The position numbers and the translations under genes were made by a program. The notes beneath the pieces were generated by a model. It made no database searches and was not told where the DNA came from. It was given only the letters and a program-made list of their open reading frames with translations. From contig NZ_JACCCO010000003.1 of assembly GCF_013409935.1 (NCBI RefSeq), forward strand, positions 1,426,001 through 1,490,000: 64,000 nt of DNA. The letters run 5' to 3'. The stretch is from Streptosporangium sandarakinum. GTDB taxonomy: Bacteria > Actinomycetota > Actinomycetes > Streptosporangiales > Streptosporangiaceae. This document shows positions 42,581 to 52,071 of this stretch, in pieces (the first letter of the stretch is position 1; each line of letters begins with the position of its first letter).

Positions 42581-42752
42581 CACCGCTGACCGGACCCGCG
42601 AGGGGGCACCGGTGTCTGGACCGAGGAGAGAGCGAGCGCAGCGAGTGAACGACGAGGGAAGGCACCGGGCTCAAGCCCCCGAGCCGCGACGCGCAGCGTC
42701 GCCATGAATACAGCCCCCGAGCCGCGACGCGCCAGCGTCGCCATGAACACAA
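42581..42752 (+). repeat. Dispersed structured repeat, locus 9
   Basis: Plus-oriented complete unit: leading arm CCGGTGTCT, distal arm AGGCACCGG (pairs through one G-U wobble), GCCCCCGAGCC and hairpin GCGACGCGCAGCGTCGC, then a second hairpin copy. The last copy of the family in the window. Confidence 0.85.
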
Positions 42753-42940
42753 CGTGGGCAAAGAACGGCAGACCGGACCATGGCCTTAGGCGCATCATGA
42801 CCGCGGTATCGACCGAGGTGAGTGGCCTCGGAGACGCGCATCCGGCCGGCGTGCAGACCGCCGACCGGCCGGATGCGCGGAACCGGCCGTCACCCACCCC
42901 TCATTCGGTACGACCGCCGGTCCCTTCGGAGCGCTTCACG

Positions 42941-43768
42941 ATGCCTTACGCGACCACCCGCGACGACACGCGGATCTTCTTCTACGACTGGGGCGGCGGC
43001 CCGCCCGTCGTCTTCATCCACGGCTGGCCGCTGAACGCCGACGCCTGGCAGGACCAGTTGAAGCTGGTCAAGGACAACGGGTTCCGGGCGATCGCGCACG
43101 ACCGGCGCGGCCACGGCCGCTCCAGCCACCCCGCGGGTGGCTACGACTTCGACACCTTCGCCGACGATCTCGGAGATCTCATCGAAAGCCTGGACCTGCG
43201 CGACGTCACCCTCGTGGGGCACTCCATGGGCGGCGGGGAACTGGCCCGCTACATCGGCCGGCACGGCACGTCCCGCCTTCGCAGGGCCGTGCTCCTGTCC
43301 GCGATCCCACCGCTCATGCTCAGGACCGACGGCAATCCCGAGGGAACGCCGCAGGAGGTGTTCGACGGCCTGAAGAACGGCATCCTCGCCGAGCGCTCGC
43401 AGTTCTGGAAGGACACCGCCGAGGTCTTCTTCGGGGCCAACCGGCCGGGCGGCAAGGTGACGCAGGGCAACAAGGACGCCTTCTGGTTGATGGCCATGGC
43501 CGAGAACATCGAAGCCGGGGTGGCCTGCGTGGACGCCTTCTCGGCCACCGACTTCACCGAGGATCTCAGGAGGTTCGACATCCCCACGCTGATCGTCCAC
43601 GGTGACGACGACCAGGTCGTGCCGATCGCGGCGGCCGGGGAGAAGGCATCCAGGATCATTCCGGACAACGTCTACAGGGTGTACCAGGGTGGCTCGCACG
43701 GCATCGCGATGGTGCCGGGCCAGAAGGAGCAGTTCAACGCCGACCTGCTCGAGTTCCTGCGCGCCTGA
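42941..43768 (+). CDS. Alpha/beta hydrolase (cofactor-free haloperoxidase/esterase type)
   Basis: A 275-residue alpha/beta hydrolase very like bacterial non-heme chloroperoxidases and aryl esterases. The nucleophile elbow is LVGHSMGGGELARY, the oxyanion-hole region FIHGWPLNADAW, the acid is in VHGDDDQVVPI, and the catalytic His in QGGSHGIAMV. ATG at 42941 gives the family N-terminus (MPYATTRDDTRIFF). The frame remains open upstream through repeat DNA, which is ignored. Natural substrate unknown. Confidence 0.9.
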   Translation: MPYATTRDDTRIFFYDWGGGPPVVFIHGWPLNADAWQDQLKLVKDNGFRAIAHDRRGHGRSSHPAGGYDFDTFADDLGDLIESLDLRDVTLVGHSMGGGELARYIGRHGTSRLRRAVLLSAIPPLMLRTDGNPEGTPQEVFDGLKNGILAERSQFWKDTAEVFFGANRPGGKVTQGNKDAFWLMAMAENIEAGVACVDAFSATDFTEDLRRFDIPTLIVHGDDDQVVPIAAAGEKASRIIPDNVYRVYQGGSHGIAMVPGQKEQFNADLLEFLRA

Positions 43769-43840
43769 ACGGCGGGGTCCGCTCCGCGCCGGACACACCG
43801 CCGATCCGCCCGGCCCCCGGCTCCCGGTGGGCCGGCCCGC

Positions 43841-45229
43841 TCAGCCGCCGGTGTGGAGGCGTTCGAGGCGCTCGGCCGTCTTACGCGCGGCGATCAGCAC
43901 GGGGTCCCACACCGGGGCGAACGGAGGAGCGTAGGCCAGGTCCAGGCCGGTCATCTCCTCCACGGTCATCCCGTGCCATACGGCCAGCGCCAGGGTGTCG
44001 ATCCGCTTGGCCGCGCCCTCCTGCCCGACGATCTGGGCGCCCAGCAGCCGTCCGGTCCGGCGGTCGGCGATCATCTTCGTCCGCATCTCCCGCGCGCCGG
44101 GGTAGTAGTGGGCACGCGTGGTGGAGGCCACGGTCTCGGTGACGAACTCGAACCCCGCCGCGGCGGCCTCGGCCTCGTTCAGGCCGGTGCGGGCCACCTC
44201 GTACTCACAGATCTTGGACACCGCGGTCCCCACCACCCCGGGGAAGCTCGCGTACCCGCCCCCGATGTTGATGCCGACCACGCGGCCCTGCTTGTTGGCG
44301 TGGGTGCCCAGCGCGATCGCCACCGGCCGGTGGGAGACCAGGTGGAAGGTCTCGACGCAGTCGCCGGCCGCCCACACGCCCTCGACGGGGGTGCGCATCC
44401 GCCGGTCGGTCCGGATCCCGGAGGTCTCGCCCACCGGGATGCCCGCGGCATCGGCCAGCGCGGTGTTCGGGCGGGCCCCGAGGCCCAGCACGACCAGGTC
44501 GGCCCGTACGCTCCGGTTCCCGACGCACACCGCGTCCACCCGGCCGCCGGAGGCGGAGAAGCCCGTCACCCCCTCTCCGAGGAGCACCTCGACCCCCAGC
44601 CGGCGCAGGGCGTCGGCGATCAGGGCGCCCATGTCGGGGTCGAGCGTGCCCATCGGCTGCTCACCGGCCTCGACGAGCGTCACCGAAAGGCCCCGGCGGA
44701 CCAGGGCCTCGGCCATCTCCAGGCCGATGTAGCCGCCGCCGACCACCGTGGCGGCACGCGGGCGCTCCGCCCCGTCGGCCTCGACGGCCCGCAGCAGCGC
44801 GGCGCCGTCGTCCAGCGTCTGCACGCCGTACACGCCGGCGGCGTCGGCGCCGGGCAGGCCGGGACGGCTGGGCAGGGCGCCGGTGGCGACGACGAGCTGG
44901 TCGAACGGCTCCCAGTAGTCGCGGCCCTCCTCATGGTCGTGTACGGCCACCGCCCGGCGGTCCAGGTCGATCTCGGTGACCTCGCTGCGCAGGCGCAGGT
45001 CGATGGCCTGCTCGTCGCGGAAGACCTCGGGGCGCCGGACGACGAGGTCCTCGACCCCGCCCACCTCGCCGCCCACCAGGTAGGGGATCCCGCAGGCGGA
45101 GTAGGAGGCGTGGAAGCCCTTCTCCAGCGCCACGATCCGCAGGTCGTCCGGGCCGCGCCGGTTCCGCGCCTGGGAGGCCGCGCTCATCCCCGCGGCGTCG
45201 CCGCCGATCACCACCAGCCGTTCCGCCAT
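43841..45229 (-). CDS. CoA-disulfide-reductase-like FAD/NAD(P) oxidoreductase
   Basis: A 462-residue pyridine-nucleotide disulfide oxidoreductase. FAD motif VVIGGDAAGMSAASQ, NAD motif TVVGGGYIGLEMAEAL and the second FAD site GVWAAGDCVET are clear. The single-cysteine active site SYSACGIPYLVGG is that of CoA-disulfide reductase and NADH oxidase or peroxidase. The C-terminal dimerisation domain (YYPGAREMRTKMIADRRTG) is complete. ATG at 45229 places the FAD motif at residue 6. Low-molecular-weight thiol or peroxide reduction is probable; the substrate is uncertain. Confidence 0.87.
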   Translation of the reverse strand: MAERLVVIGGDAAGMSAASQARNRRGPDDLRIVALEKGFHASYSACGIPYLVGGEVGGVEDLVVRRPEVFRDEQAIDLRLRSEVTEIDLDRRAVAVHDHEEGRDYWEPFDQLVVATGALPSRPGLPGADAAGVYGVQTLDDGAALLRAVEADGAERPRAATVVGGGYIGLEMAEALVRRGLSVTLVEAGEQPMGTLDPDMGALIADALRRLGVEVLLGEGVTGFSASGGRVDAVCVGNRSVRADLVVLGLGARPNTALADAAGIPVGETSGIRTDRRMRTPVEGVWAAGDCVETFHLVSHRPVAIALGTHANKQGRVVGINIGGGYASFPGVVGTAVSKICEYEVARTGLNEAEAAAAGFEFVTETVASTTRAHYYPGAREMRTKMIADRRTGRLLGAQIVGQEGAAKRIDTLALAVWHGMTVEEMTGLDLAYAPPFAPVWDPVLIAARKTAERLERLHTGG

Positions 45230-45517
45230 CGTCCCGCCCGTCTCGCAAGCCGTCATTGTGTGCCGCTGGGAAAGGAGTTCCTCCGCCCGCCCGCCCCAAA
45301 CGGCATCGCCCCGATCATGACGCGTCGCGCGGGGGCAGCCGTGCCGGGGTCCGGGGCCGGTTGCGCACGTCCGGTTCCAGGCGGCCGTCCCGTACGGTGA
45401 CCGCCCGCCCTCCCGCGGGGAGGGGAGCGCGTCCCCCGCGCGGAGGACGCGGGGGGCGGTGTTCGGTACGCTCTGCCGAGCTGACGGTGGATAACAGATG
45501 GTTCGGGGGATTTCAGG

Positions 45518-46282
45518 ATGGGCACGGTGGAGATCCTCCTGTTGCTGGCGGCCGCGGCCGGGGCGGGGTGGATCGACGCCGTGGTCGGCGGGGGAGGGCT
45601 GCTGCAGTTGCCCGCGTTGCTCGTCGCCGGGGTCTCGCCGGTCCAGGCGCTGGCCACGAACAAGCTCGCCGCCGTCTTCGGCACCTCATCGGCGGCGGTC
45701 GCCTACGCCCGCACCACGAAGATCGACCGCCGGGTGGCGGTGCCCGCCGGGCTGGCCGCGGTCGTGTTCGCCGGTCTCGGCGCGGCGTCGGCGGCGTCGA
45801 TCTCCAAGGACGCGCTCACCCCGCTGGTGATGGCCGCCCTGCTGTGCGTGGCGCTGTTCGTCACCCTCCGCCCGGCGTTCGGCGCCCATTCCCATCCGCA
45901 CCTGCGCACCCGGGCCAGGGTGCTGGCCGCGACCGCGGTCACCGGCGCGGCGATCGCCTTCTATGACGGCATCCTCGGGCCCGGCACCGGCACCTTCCTG
46001 ATCATCGCCTTCACCACGATCCTCGGCATGGACTTCGTGCACGGCTCGGCGCACTCGAAGATCATCAACTCCTGCACCAACGTGGGGGCTCTGATCGTCT
46101 TCGCCTCCCAGGGGCACGTGCTGTGGTCGCTGGGGCTGGGGATGGCCGTCTGCAACATCGCCGGAGCCCAGGTCGGGGCGCGGATGGCGCTGCGCCGCGG
46201 TTCGGGGTTCGTGCGGATCGTGCTGCTGTGCGTGGTGTGCGCGATGGTGGCGAAACTCGGCTACGAGCAGTTCCTCGCCTGA
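45518..46282 (+). CDS. TSUP-family (TauE/SafE) membrane transporter
   Basis: A 254-residue polytopic protein of the TauE/SafE family with about eight helices. Two family repeats are visible: GWIDAVVGGGGLLQLPALL with LATNKLAAVFGTSSA, and FYDGILGPGTGTFLIIAF with SAHSKIINSCTNVGAL. These transporters usually export sulfite, sulfoacetate or similar organosulfur anions. ATG at 45518. No sulfur-metabolism gene is coupled to it. The gap before it holds nothing I can identify. Confidence 0.88.
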   Translation: MGTVEILLLLAAAAGAGWIDAVVGGGGLLQLPALLVAGVSPVQALATNKLAAVFGTSSAAVAYARTTKIDRRVAVPAGLAAVVFAGLGAASAASISKDALTPLVMAALLCVALFVTLRPAFGAHSHPHLRTRARVLAATAVTGAAIAFYDGILGPGTGTFLIIAFTTILGMDFVHGSAHSKIINSCTNVGALIVFASQGHVLWSLGLGMAVCNIAGAQVGARMALRRGSGFVRIVLLCVVCAMVAKLGYEQFLA

Positions 46283-46336
46283 TTATATGATCTACATTGT
46301 AAAGCCGCCTGGCTGGTTGAAACTCATAAATGCAAC

Positions 46337-46372
46337 AAAACCCCGGCCTCACCTGGGCAGGCGAGGCCGGGG
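46337..46372 (-). terminator. Terminator of the downstream methyltransferase gene
   Basis: On the minus strand a 10-bp stem CCCCGGCCTC/GAGGCCGGGG extends by a G-T pair and three further pairs and is followed by TTTT. It lies 9 nt after the minus-strand methyltransferase stop. Confidence 0.8.
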
Positions 46373-46381
46373 CGAGTGCGG

Positions 46382-47632
46382 TCACGCCGATGACGAGGTC
46401 CCGGCAGGAGAAGCCGTAGAACGCGCGGAAGCGCTTCCGTCCTCATCCGGCGGCGGTGCCGGGGCCGGCTCGCTCCCGGTGACAGCCGATGCCGGACGTC
46501 GTCCGGCGGCGAGACGCCAGAGCGAGGTGACCTCCGCGGCCCGGGCGGCGTGGAGGGGATCGGCGGCGTCCATCGCTCGCGGGTGCCGCGGCCTGGTGTC
46601 GATCCTGCCCACCACGTGCAGGCCCGCCGCCTCGATGCCGGCCAGCAGTTCGCCGCGCGTCCTGAGCCCGAGGTGCTCGGCCAGGTCCGACAGGATGAGC
46701 CATCCCTCACCCCCCGGTTCGAGATGCGCGGTGAGCGCGGTCAGGAAGCCGCGGAGCATGCTGCCATCCGGGTCGTAGACGCCTTGCTCCACGGCGGAGG
46801 TGGGCCGGGCCGGAATCCAGGGCGGGTTGCAGACGACGAGGTCCGCGCGCCCGTCGGGGAAGAGGCCGGGGCCCATGACGTCGACGCGCCCGGTGAGGCA
46901 TAGCCGGCGGACGTTCTCTTCCGCGCAGGCCAGAGCGCGCGGGCTGATGTCCGTGGCCACGACGTGGTCGACTCCCCGGCGGGCCAGGACGGCCGCGAGC
47001 ACTCCCGTTCCCGTGCCGAGGTCGAACGCGGTGCGGCGGCCCGCGCGAGGGCCCGCCGGCGGGGGGAGTGGCGCATGCGCGACGAGATCGACGTACTCCC
47101 CTCTGACGGGAGAGAACACGCCGTAGTGCGGGTGAATGCGAGCGCGGAGGGCCGGTACCTCCACGCCCTTCGTGCGCCACTGATGCGCTCCGATCACACC
47201 CAGCAGTTCGGTGAGCGAGACGGCCATCGGCTCGGACTGCGGACCGTACGCTTCGATGCAGGCTCGGCGCACATCGGGGGCTCTGCGCAGGTTCAGGCGG
47301 TAGTCGTCCTCCAGCAGGACGAGGAGCCGGCCCAGCACGCGGGCACGGTGGCCGCGGGCACGGCGGTGCAGGTGGAAGGACTCTGCCGGGCTGTCACCTC
47401 GCCGGGGAGGTTTCCGGTCGATGCGGCGGCTCATCGCCTGCAGCAGCCGTCGTGCGCCGTGGAAGTCACCCCGCCACAGCAGACCGGTGCCTTCGCAGGC
47501 CAGGCGGTAGGCGGTGTCGGCTTTCATCCGGTCGTCGGCGCCGATGACCCGGCGGGGAGGCGGGGTCGCGCTCTCGGAATGCCAGTGGGCGGAACGGGGG
47601 GTGTTCGTCTCGGTCCAGCGGATCGTGGACAC
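46382..47632 (-). CDS. Methyltransferase with NPPW motif
   Basis: A 416-residue class I methyltransferase. An N-terminal helical region (TAYRLACEGTGLLWRGDFHG, ARRLLQAMSRRID) is followed by motif I AFDLGTGTGVLAAVLAR and the catalytic tetrapeptide in VVCNPPWIP, which is characteristic of N-methylation of glutamine or nucleobase amino groups. The tail (about 40 residues) is Ser/Ala/Pro-rich. Target unknown. GTG at 47632 is chosen because GAGGAG lies 6 nt upstream; ATG at 47530 would lack a ribosome site but gives the conserved region. Confidence 0.72.
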   Translation of the reverse strand: MSTIRWTETNTPRSAHWHSESATPPPRRVIGADDRMKADTAYRLACEGTGLLWRGDFHGARRLLQAMSRRIDRKPPRRGDSPAESFHLHRRARGHRARVLGRLLVLLEDDYRLNLRRAPDVRRACIEAYGPQSEPMAVSLTELLGVIGAHQWRTKGVEVPALRARIHPHYGVFSPVRGEYVDLVAHAPLPPPAGPRAGRRTAFDLGTGTGVLAAVLARRGVDHVVATDISPRALACAEENVRRLCLTGRVDVMGPGLFPDGRADLVVCNPPWIPARPTSAVEQGVYDPDGSMLRGFLTALTAHLEPGGEGWLILSDLAEHLGLRTRGELLAGIEAAGLHVVGRIDTRPRHPRAMDAADPLHAARAAEVTSLWRLAAGRRPASAVTGSEPAPAPPPDEDGSASARSTASPAGTSSSA

Positions 47633-48065
47633 CACGTACTCCTCGTGGTCGAACGTGCAGGGGCACGAAGAGCACTTCGACGAGGAGCGGGAGAAACGGC
47701 CCGTGCGGCGCACGGGCGGGTGTCAGGGCAGGTGGGGCTACCGCTCCCGCGTCGAAGCGCGAGCGGGGAAGTCGCCGAGAACCATGCCGAGTGTCACGAT
47801 CAGCCCTTTCGGAGAGATGACGTAAGAGGTTCGCACAGACCTTTCCCCGTGGGCAAGCTGGCCCGTGGGGCGGTGGAGGGTCCGGCTTCCCGCCCGCCGC
47901 GGCCCGTCGCTCGTCGGTGGCGTCCTCGTCGCACGGAGGCCGCGGCCCCCGGGCGGTTGGACATCGCCGGGGTAGGCGTGGAACCGGCCGAAAGTACGGC
48001 CGCCCGTGGTGCGGATCATGCTTTCGGCCCATGCCGGCGGCGGGCCGGACCCGCACGATGAGCCC
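47633..48065. other. 433-bp divergent intergenic region
   Basis: Region between the divergent NPPW methyltransferase and DUF418 genes. I see no supported gene, repeat or clear hairpin. Promoters for both flanking genes should lie here. Confidence 0.4.
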
Positions 48066-49214
48066 ATGCCGTACGAAGATCTTCCCCCCAGCCCTGGACA
48101 CCCGCCCGCTCCCGGAGACCCGCTCGGCCTTGGACACCCGCCCGGTCCTGGAAATCCGCGTCCCGGAGACTCGCGTCCCGGGCGGGTGTCGTCGCGAACG
48201 CCGGGCCCCGGTGACCGCCCGGCCGGGCCCGGCCGGACGCGGATCGCCGCGCTCGACGTCGTGCGCGGGTTCGCGCTGTGCGGGATCCTGCTGGCCAACG
48301 TCAAACCGATAGCCCACGTCGGGGACGCCCTCACACCCGCCGCGCCCACCCTGGAGGGGGACACGGCCGCGTGGCCGGGGCTGTTCATCGACCAGCGTTT
48401 CTTCCCCATCTTCTCCCTCCTGTTCGGTGTGGGGTTCTCGCTGCTGCTGGAGTCGGCGGCGGTCCGCGCCGCCCGGCCGCGGCTGGTCCTGGCGCGCCGG
48501 CTCCTGGCGCTGCTCGCGATCGGCCTGGTGCACTTCCTGCTGCTGTGGCGGGGGGACATCCTGACCGCCTACGCCGTCGTCGGTCTGCTGGTGCTGCTGC
48601 CCTCGACCTGGCTGCCGCGGTGGGCCGTGGCGTGCCTGGCGGCCGTACTCCTCGCGGTGTCGCTACTGGCCACCGGGGGCTGGCACGCGCTGGTTCCGGG
48701 GCTGTTCCTACTGGGCTCGGCGCTGACCCGGTACGGGGTGATCGACCGGGTCGAGCGGTCCGCGCGGGGGCCGGCGGCGCTGGGCCTGGTCCTGGCGGCG
48801 GGGGCGGTGCCCGCGCTGTGGTGGCAGAGCGGGCTGGATCCGTACGACTCCGGCTTCAGCCTGGCGTTCTCCACCGCCGGACTGCTGGTCGCCGGGGTGT
48901 ACGTCTGCGTTCTGCTGGTGCTGATGCGGACGCCGCTCCGGCCGGCGCTGCGGGCGGTCTTCGCGCCGCTGGGCCGGATGGCGCTGACGAACTACCTGAC
49001 CGCCACGGTCCTCGTCCTGGCCGCCGCCCGCGTCCTCGGGGGAGTGCCGGACCGCTGGTCGGAGGCGACGGTGGTGACGGTCGCCGGCGTCATCCTCGCC
49101 GTGCAGTGGCTGTGGTCGGTGCTGTGGCTGCGGCGGTACCGCCAGGGGCCGGTCGAGTGGCTCTGGCGATGGGCCACCTGGGCCGGCCGCCCACCCCTGC
49201 GCCGCGCCGCCTGA
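48066..49214 (+). CDS. DUF418 membrane protein
   Basis: A 382-residue polytopic protein. Residues 1-58 form a Pro/Gly-rich cytoplasmic leader ([20 protein letters not shown]). The membrane core starts at [20 protein letters not shown] and includes [18 protein letters not shown] and [16 protein letters not shown], all typical of DUF418. The family is related to acyltransferase-like membrane proteins, with no assigned reaction. About nine helices are predicted. ATG at 48066 is the only reasonable start. Confidence 0.85.
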   Translation: MPYEDLPPSPGHPPAPGDPLGLGHPPGPGNPRPGDSRPGRVSSRTPGPGDRPAGPGRTRIAALDVVRGFALCGILLANVKPIAHVGDALTPAAPTLEGDTAAWPGLFIDQRFFPIFSLLFGVGFSLLLESAAVRAARPRLVLARRLLALLAIGLVHFLLLWRGDILTAYAVVGLLVLLPSTWLPRWAVACLAAVLLAVSLLATGGWHALVPGLFLLGSALTRYGVIDRVERSARGPAALGLVLAAGAVPALWWQSGLDPYDSGFSLAFSTAGLLVAGVYVCVLLVLMRTPLRPALRAVFAPLGRMALTNYLTATVLVLAAARVLGGVPDRWSEATVVTVAGVILAVQWLWSVLWLRRYRQGPVEWLWRWATWAGRPPLRRAA

Positions 49215-49337
49215 CCGTCGTCCGCCTCGCCTTCGCGCCCTCGCGGCGGCCCGCCGCGCCGCGTTCCGGAGAGCGGGGAACGCCGCCTCCGCCGCCTCGG
49301 GTTCCCGTGGGCGGCGTCTCTGTGGCCGGCCCGGTGT

Positions 49338-50072
49338 TCAGGCCGAGGCGTGGGTACGGTCGGTCAGGACGCGGGCGAGGACGATGGTGACGAGGCCGGC
49401 CAGGACGACCGAAAGCAGGCCGGCGCGCAGGCTGAGGAGGTCGGCGACGGCTCCGACGAGCAGCGGGGACAGCAGGAAGCCGCCGCGCAGCAGCCAGCTG
49501 ACGATGGTCAGGCCGGTGCCCGGCGGCAGGCCGGGCAGTTCGTCGGCGGTGTGCATGGCGGCCGGGACGAGGGTGGCGAAGCCGAGCCCGGCGAGGGTGA
49601 AGCCGGCCAGCGCGGCCGGGATGGACGGCACGGCCAGCGCCGCGCCCATGCCGGCGGCGGCCAGGACGCCTCCCGCGCGGGCCACCGCGCGTTGCCCGAA
49701 GCGGTCCACCACGCGGTCGCCGGACAGGCGGCCGATGGTCATGGCGGTCTGGAAGACCACGACGGCCAGGCCGGCGGTGGCGGCGTCGGCGTGCAGACCG
49801 GTGAGGAAGAGGGCGCCCCAGGACGCGCCGGCGTCCTCGACCAGCGCGCCGCACGCGGCCAGTACGCCGAGCGCGGCGAGCATCCGTACCGCCGGGCCGG
49901 TGAACGAGCGCCGGCCCGCGCGCTGGGCGGGCAGGGTGGGCGGGGCGGCTGCGTGGTCGTCGGCCGCGGCCGGATCACGGGCTTCGGCGGAGCGCTCGGC
50001 GTCTTCCGGGCCCGGCAGCAGGAAGCGGTGGGCGACGACGGCCACAAGGCTGAACAGGGTCGCGGAGATGGT
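49338..50072 (-). pseudogene. C-terminal part of an MFS transporter, 5' end deleted
   Basis: About 244 codons with the second half of an MFS protein: ISATLFSLVAVVAHRFLL, then VRMLAALGVLAACGALVEDA, TAMTIGRLSGDRVVDRFGQR (the repeated DR loop motif of the C-terminal half), and helices to the stop. The first half is missing. At about 50072 the frame jumps to a truncated DUF998 gene on the same strand, so a deletion joined two genes out of frame. Confidence 0.7.
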
Positions 50073-50437
50073 CCTACGATCGCGATCGCCAACGCGAGAA
50101 GCCCCACCCAGGCGGCCATCCCGTGCACGCTCTCCGCCAGAGAGGGGTGGGACCAGTTGCCGGGCGGGTCCGCCGGGAAGATCGCCGCGGCCAGGGCGCA
50201 CCCGGCCCACAACCACAGCAGCCCCCGCCCCCACCCGCTGCCCGCGGTCCGCGCGGCCAGTGCTGCGGTCCCGACCGCGAACCCCAGCAGGCCGACGGTC
50301 ACCAGCCAGCCGTACGGCAGGTTGACGTACCTGCTGATCGTCTCGTCCACCGGATCGTAGCCCCGGTTGACCACGTCGGACACCACAAAGGAAAGGATAG
50401 CGATCACGAAACCAGTCAAAGAGAACTTCTTGCCCAT
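50073..50437 (-). pseudogene. Truncated DUF998 membrane protein
   Basis: About 121 codons from ATG 50437 (preceded by GGGAG). It has the DUF998 pattern: FVIAILSFVVSDVVNRGYDP, ISRYVNLPYGWLV, GLLWLWAGCALAAAIFPADP and SLAESVHGMAAWVGLLALAI. Full members have about 200 residues. The frame continues into nonsense at the junction with the MFS remnant near 50072, so the last helices are lost. Confidence 0.7.
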
Positions 50438-50571
50438 GGCTCCCAACGGTAGGTTTCGGTGACGGCCGGACACATCGTCCTTCACGCGTCACCTGGGCCT
50501 GCGCCATCGGAGTATCCGGCTACACCAATCGATGTACGGCGGCTCGCCTTCCGCCATCTGATCTCCGGTCC

Positions 50572-51162
50572 TCAGCGGCCGGCGTCGGCGATGACCGCTG
50601 TCACGAACCTGTCGACGACCGCCGTGGCCGGCGGACCGGGGTCGCGGTCCGCGAACAGGAGGTGCCCGCCGCCGACCAGGGAGAGGGTGAGCGAGTCGAT
50701 GTCGGCGTCGGCCGCGATGCGGCCCAGTTCACGCTCCTCTGTCAGATAGGCGGAGATCGCGGCCGTGGCCTGGGAGAGGATCGCGATGCCGCCTCCGGGC
50801 ATGGCTTGCCGCAGCCGGGCGCGCAGCTCATCCCGGAAGGTGATGAGCGGGATGATCGCCACCGGAACCGGTCCGAACAGGGTGGTCAGCGCGCTGGTGA
50901 GGTTGCCGGCCACGGTGCCGGTGCCGGCGGACTCGCGCAGCGCACTCGCCTGTGTCTCGAGCTGCGCGGCCCGGTCGAGCACGAGGTCGGTGAGGAAGGC
51001 GTCGAAATTGGGGAAGTGCCGGTGCAGGACGCCTTTGGCGCAGCCCGCCTCGTCGGTGACGGCCCGGCTGGTCAGCCCGTTCGGCCCGTCCCGCAGAAGC
51101 ACGCGTTCGGCGGCCTCGAACAGTTGCCGCCGCGCGTCGCGAAGGTGCACTCCGGTCGGCAC
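50572..51162 (-). CDS. TetR-family regulator
   Basis: A 196-residue TetR regulator with helix-turn-helix SRAVTDEAGCAKGVLHRHFP. GTG at 51162 has GAGAGGA at good spacing and gives the family start VPTGVHLRDARRQLFEAAER; an ATG at 51222 inside the adjacent palindrome is rejected. It is divergent from a methyltransferase gene whose start codon lies within a 32-bp perfect palindrome, the likely operator for this protein. Ligand unknown. Confidence 0.85.
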   Translation of the reverse strand: MPTGVHLRDARRQLFEAAERVLLRDGPNGLTSRAVTDEAGCAKGVLHRHFPNFDAFLTDLVLDRAAQLETQASALRESAGTGTVAGNLTSALTTLFGPVPVAIIPLITFRDELRARLRQAMPGGGIAILSQATAAISAYLTEERELGRIAADADIDSLTLSLVGGGHLLFADRDPGPPATAVVDRFVTAVIADAGR

Positions 51163-51208
51163 TCGCAGATCCTCTCGTATGTCAGCCCGTCGGTCTCCGT
51201 TGCCCAGT

Positions 51209-51240
51209 GGGCATGCGCCCACTAAAGTGGGCGCATGCCC
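51209..51240. promoter_or_regulatory. 32-bp perfect palindrome overlapping a start codon
   Basis: Arms GGGCATGCGCCCACT (51209-51223) and AGTGGGCGCATGCCC (51226-51240) around a 2-bp AA centre. The right arm includes the ATG of the methyltransferase at 51235. It is the probable TetR operator and could block both transcription and, as RNA hairpin, translation. Confidence 0.75.
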
Positions 51241-52062
51241 ATACTACCGCGAGAACAACCGGAACCGCCCCTGGCCGAGCCACGAAAGGCCCGGCAGATG
51301 GCCGAGTCGTTCGGCGTGGACGCACAACGCTACGACCAGGCCCGTCCCGGCTACCCCGATGCGTTGGTGGCGCGGATCGTCGCCGGGAGCCCCGGGCCTG
51401 ACGTGCTCGACGTCGGCTGCGGCACCGGCATCGCCGCCCGCCGGTTCCAGGCCGCCGGCTGCGCCGTGCTCGGCGTCGAGCCCGATGCGCGGATGGCCGA
51501 CTTCGCGCGAGCCCGTGGCCTGCGGGTCGAGGTGGCGACCTTCGAAGCCTGGCGGCCGGCCGGCCGGACGTTCGACGCGGTCATCGCGGCCCAGTCGTGG
51601 CACTGGGTGGATCCGGTCGCCGGTGCCGCGAAGGCGGCACGTGTGCTGCGTCCAGGGGGACGGCTGGCGATCTTCGGGCACGTGTACGAGCCGCCTGCCG
51701 AGGTGGCCGAACCGTTCGCCGCCGCCTACCGGCGGGCGGCGCCCGACTCCCCGCTCAACGGTCAACCGGCCCGGCGTCCGCTCGGCCTCTACCGGGCGGC
51801 GTACGCGAAGTTCGCCGACCAGATCCGCGAGACCGAGCAGTTCCACGATCCAGAACAGTGGCGGTTCGACTGGGAGCGGTCCTACACGCGCGACCAGTGG
51901 CTGGACCTGCTGCCCACCACCGGCGGCCTCACCCGGCTCCGTCCCGATCAGCTGGCCGGGATACTGGGCGCGGTCGGGGAGGCCATCGACTCCCTGGGCG
52001 GACGCTTCACGATGAACTACACCACCCTGGCCGCGACCGCCGTACGTGCCGGCGCCCGCTGA
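51235..52062 (+). CDS. Class I SAM-dependent methyltransferase
   Basis: A 275-residue methyltransferase of the widespread actinobacterial group with ESFGVDAQRYDQARPGYPDAL. Motif I is DVLDVGCGTGIAARRF, acidic motif II is in GVEPDARM, and the post-I region continues to AAQSWHWVDP. Substrate unknown. ATG at 51235 lies within the 32-bp palindrome and leaves no room for a ribosome site, so a leaderless transcript is possible; ATG at 51298 is an alternative, but the longer N-terminus (LPREQPEPPLAEPRKARQ) resembles family members. Confidence 0.85.
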   Translation: MPILPREQPEPPLAEPRKARQMAESFGVDAQRYDQARPGYPDALVARIVAGSPGPDVLDVGCGTGIAARRFQAAGCAVLGVEPDARMADFARARGLRVEVATFEAWRPAGRTFDAVIAAQSWHWVDPVAGAAKAARVLRPGGRLAIFGHVYEPPAEVAEPFAAAYRRAAPDSPLNGQPARRPLGLYRAAYAKFADQIRETEQFHDPEQWRFDWERSYTRDQWLDLLPTTGGLTRLRPDQLAGILGAVGEAIDSLGGRFTMNYTTLAATAVRAGAR

Positions 52063-52071
52063 GTCCACCCG

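Noticed and set aside
46283-46306. A 24-bp AT-rich element similar to 52317-52340 (both contain ATGATCTAC)
   Set aside because: One copy overlaps the stop of an MFS gene and the other a gene 3' end; about 18 of 24 bases match, and no common context was found.
47738-47830. A short minus-strand peptide candidate (ISPKGLIVTLGMVLGDF)
   Set aside because: No start with a ribosome site and no partner genes for peptide modification.
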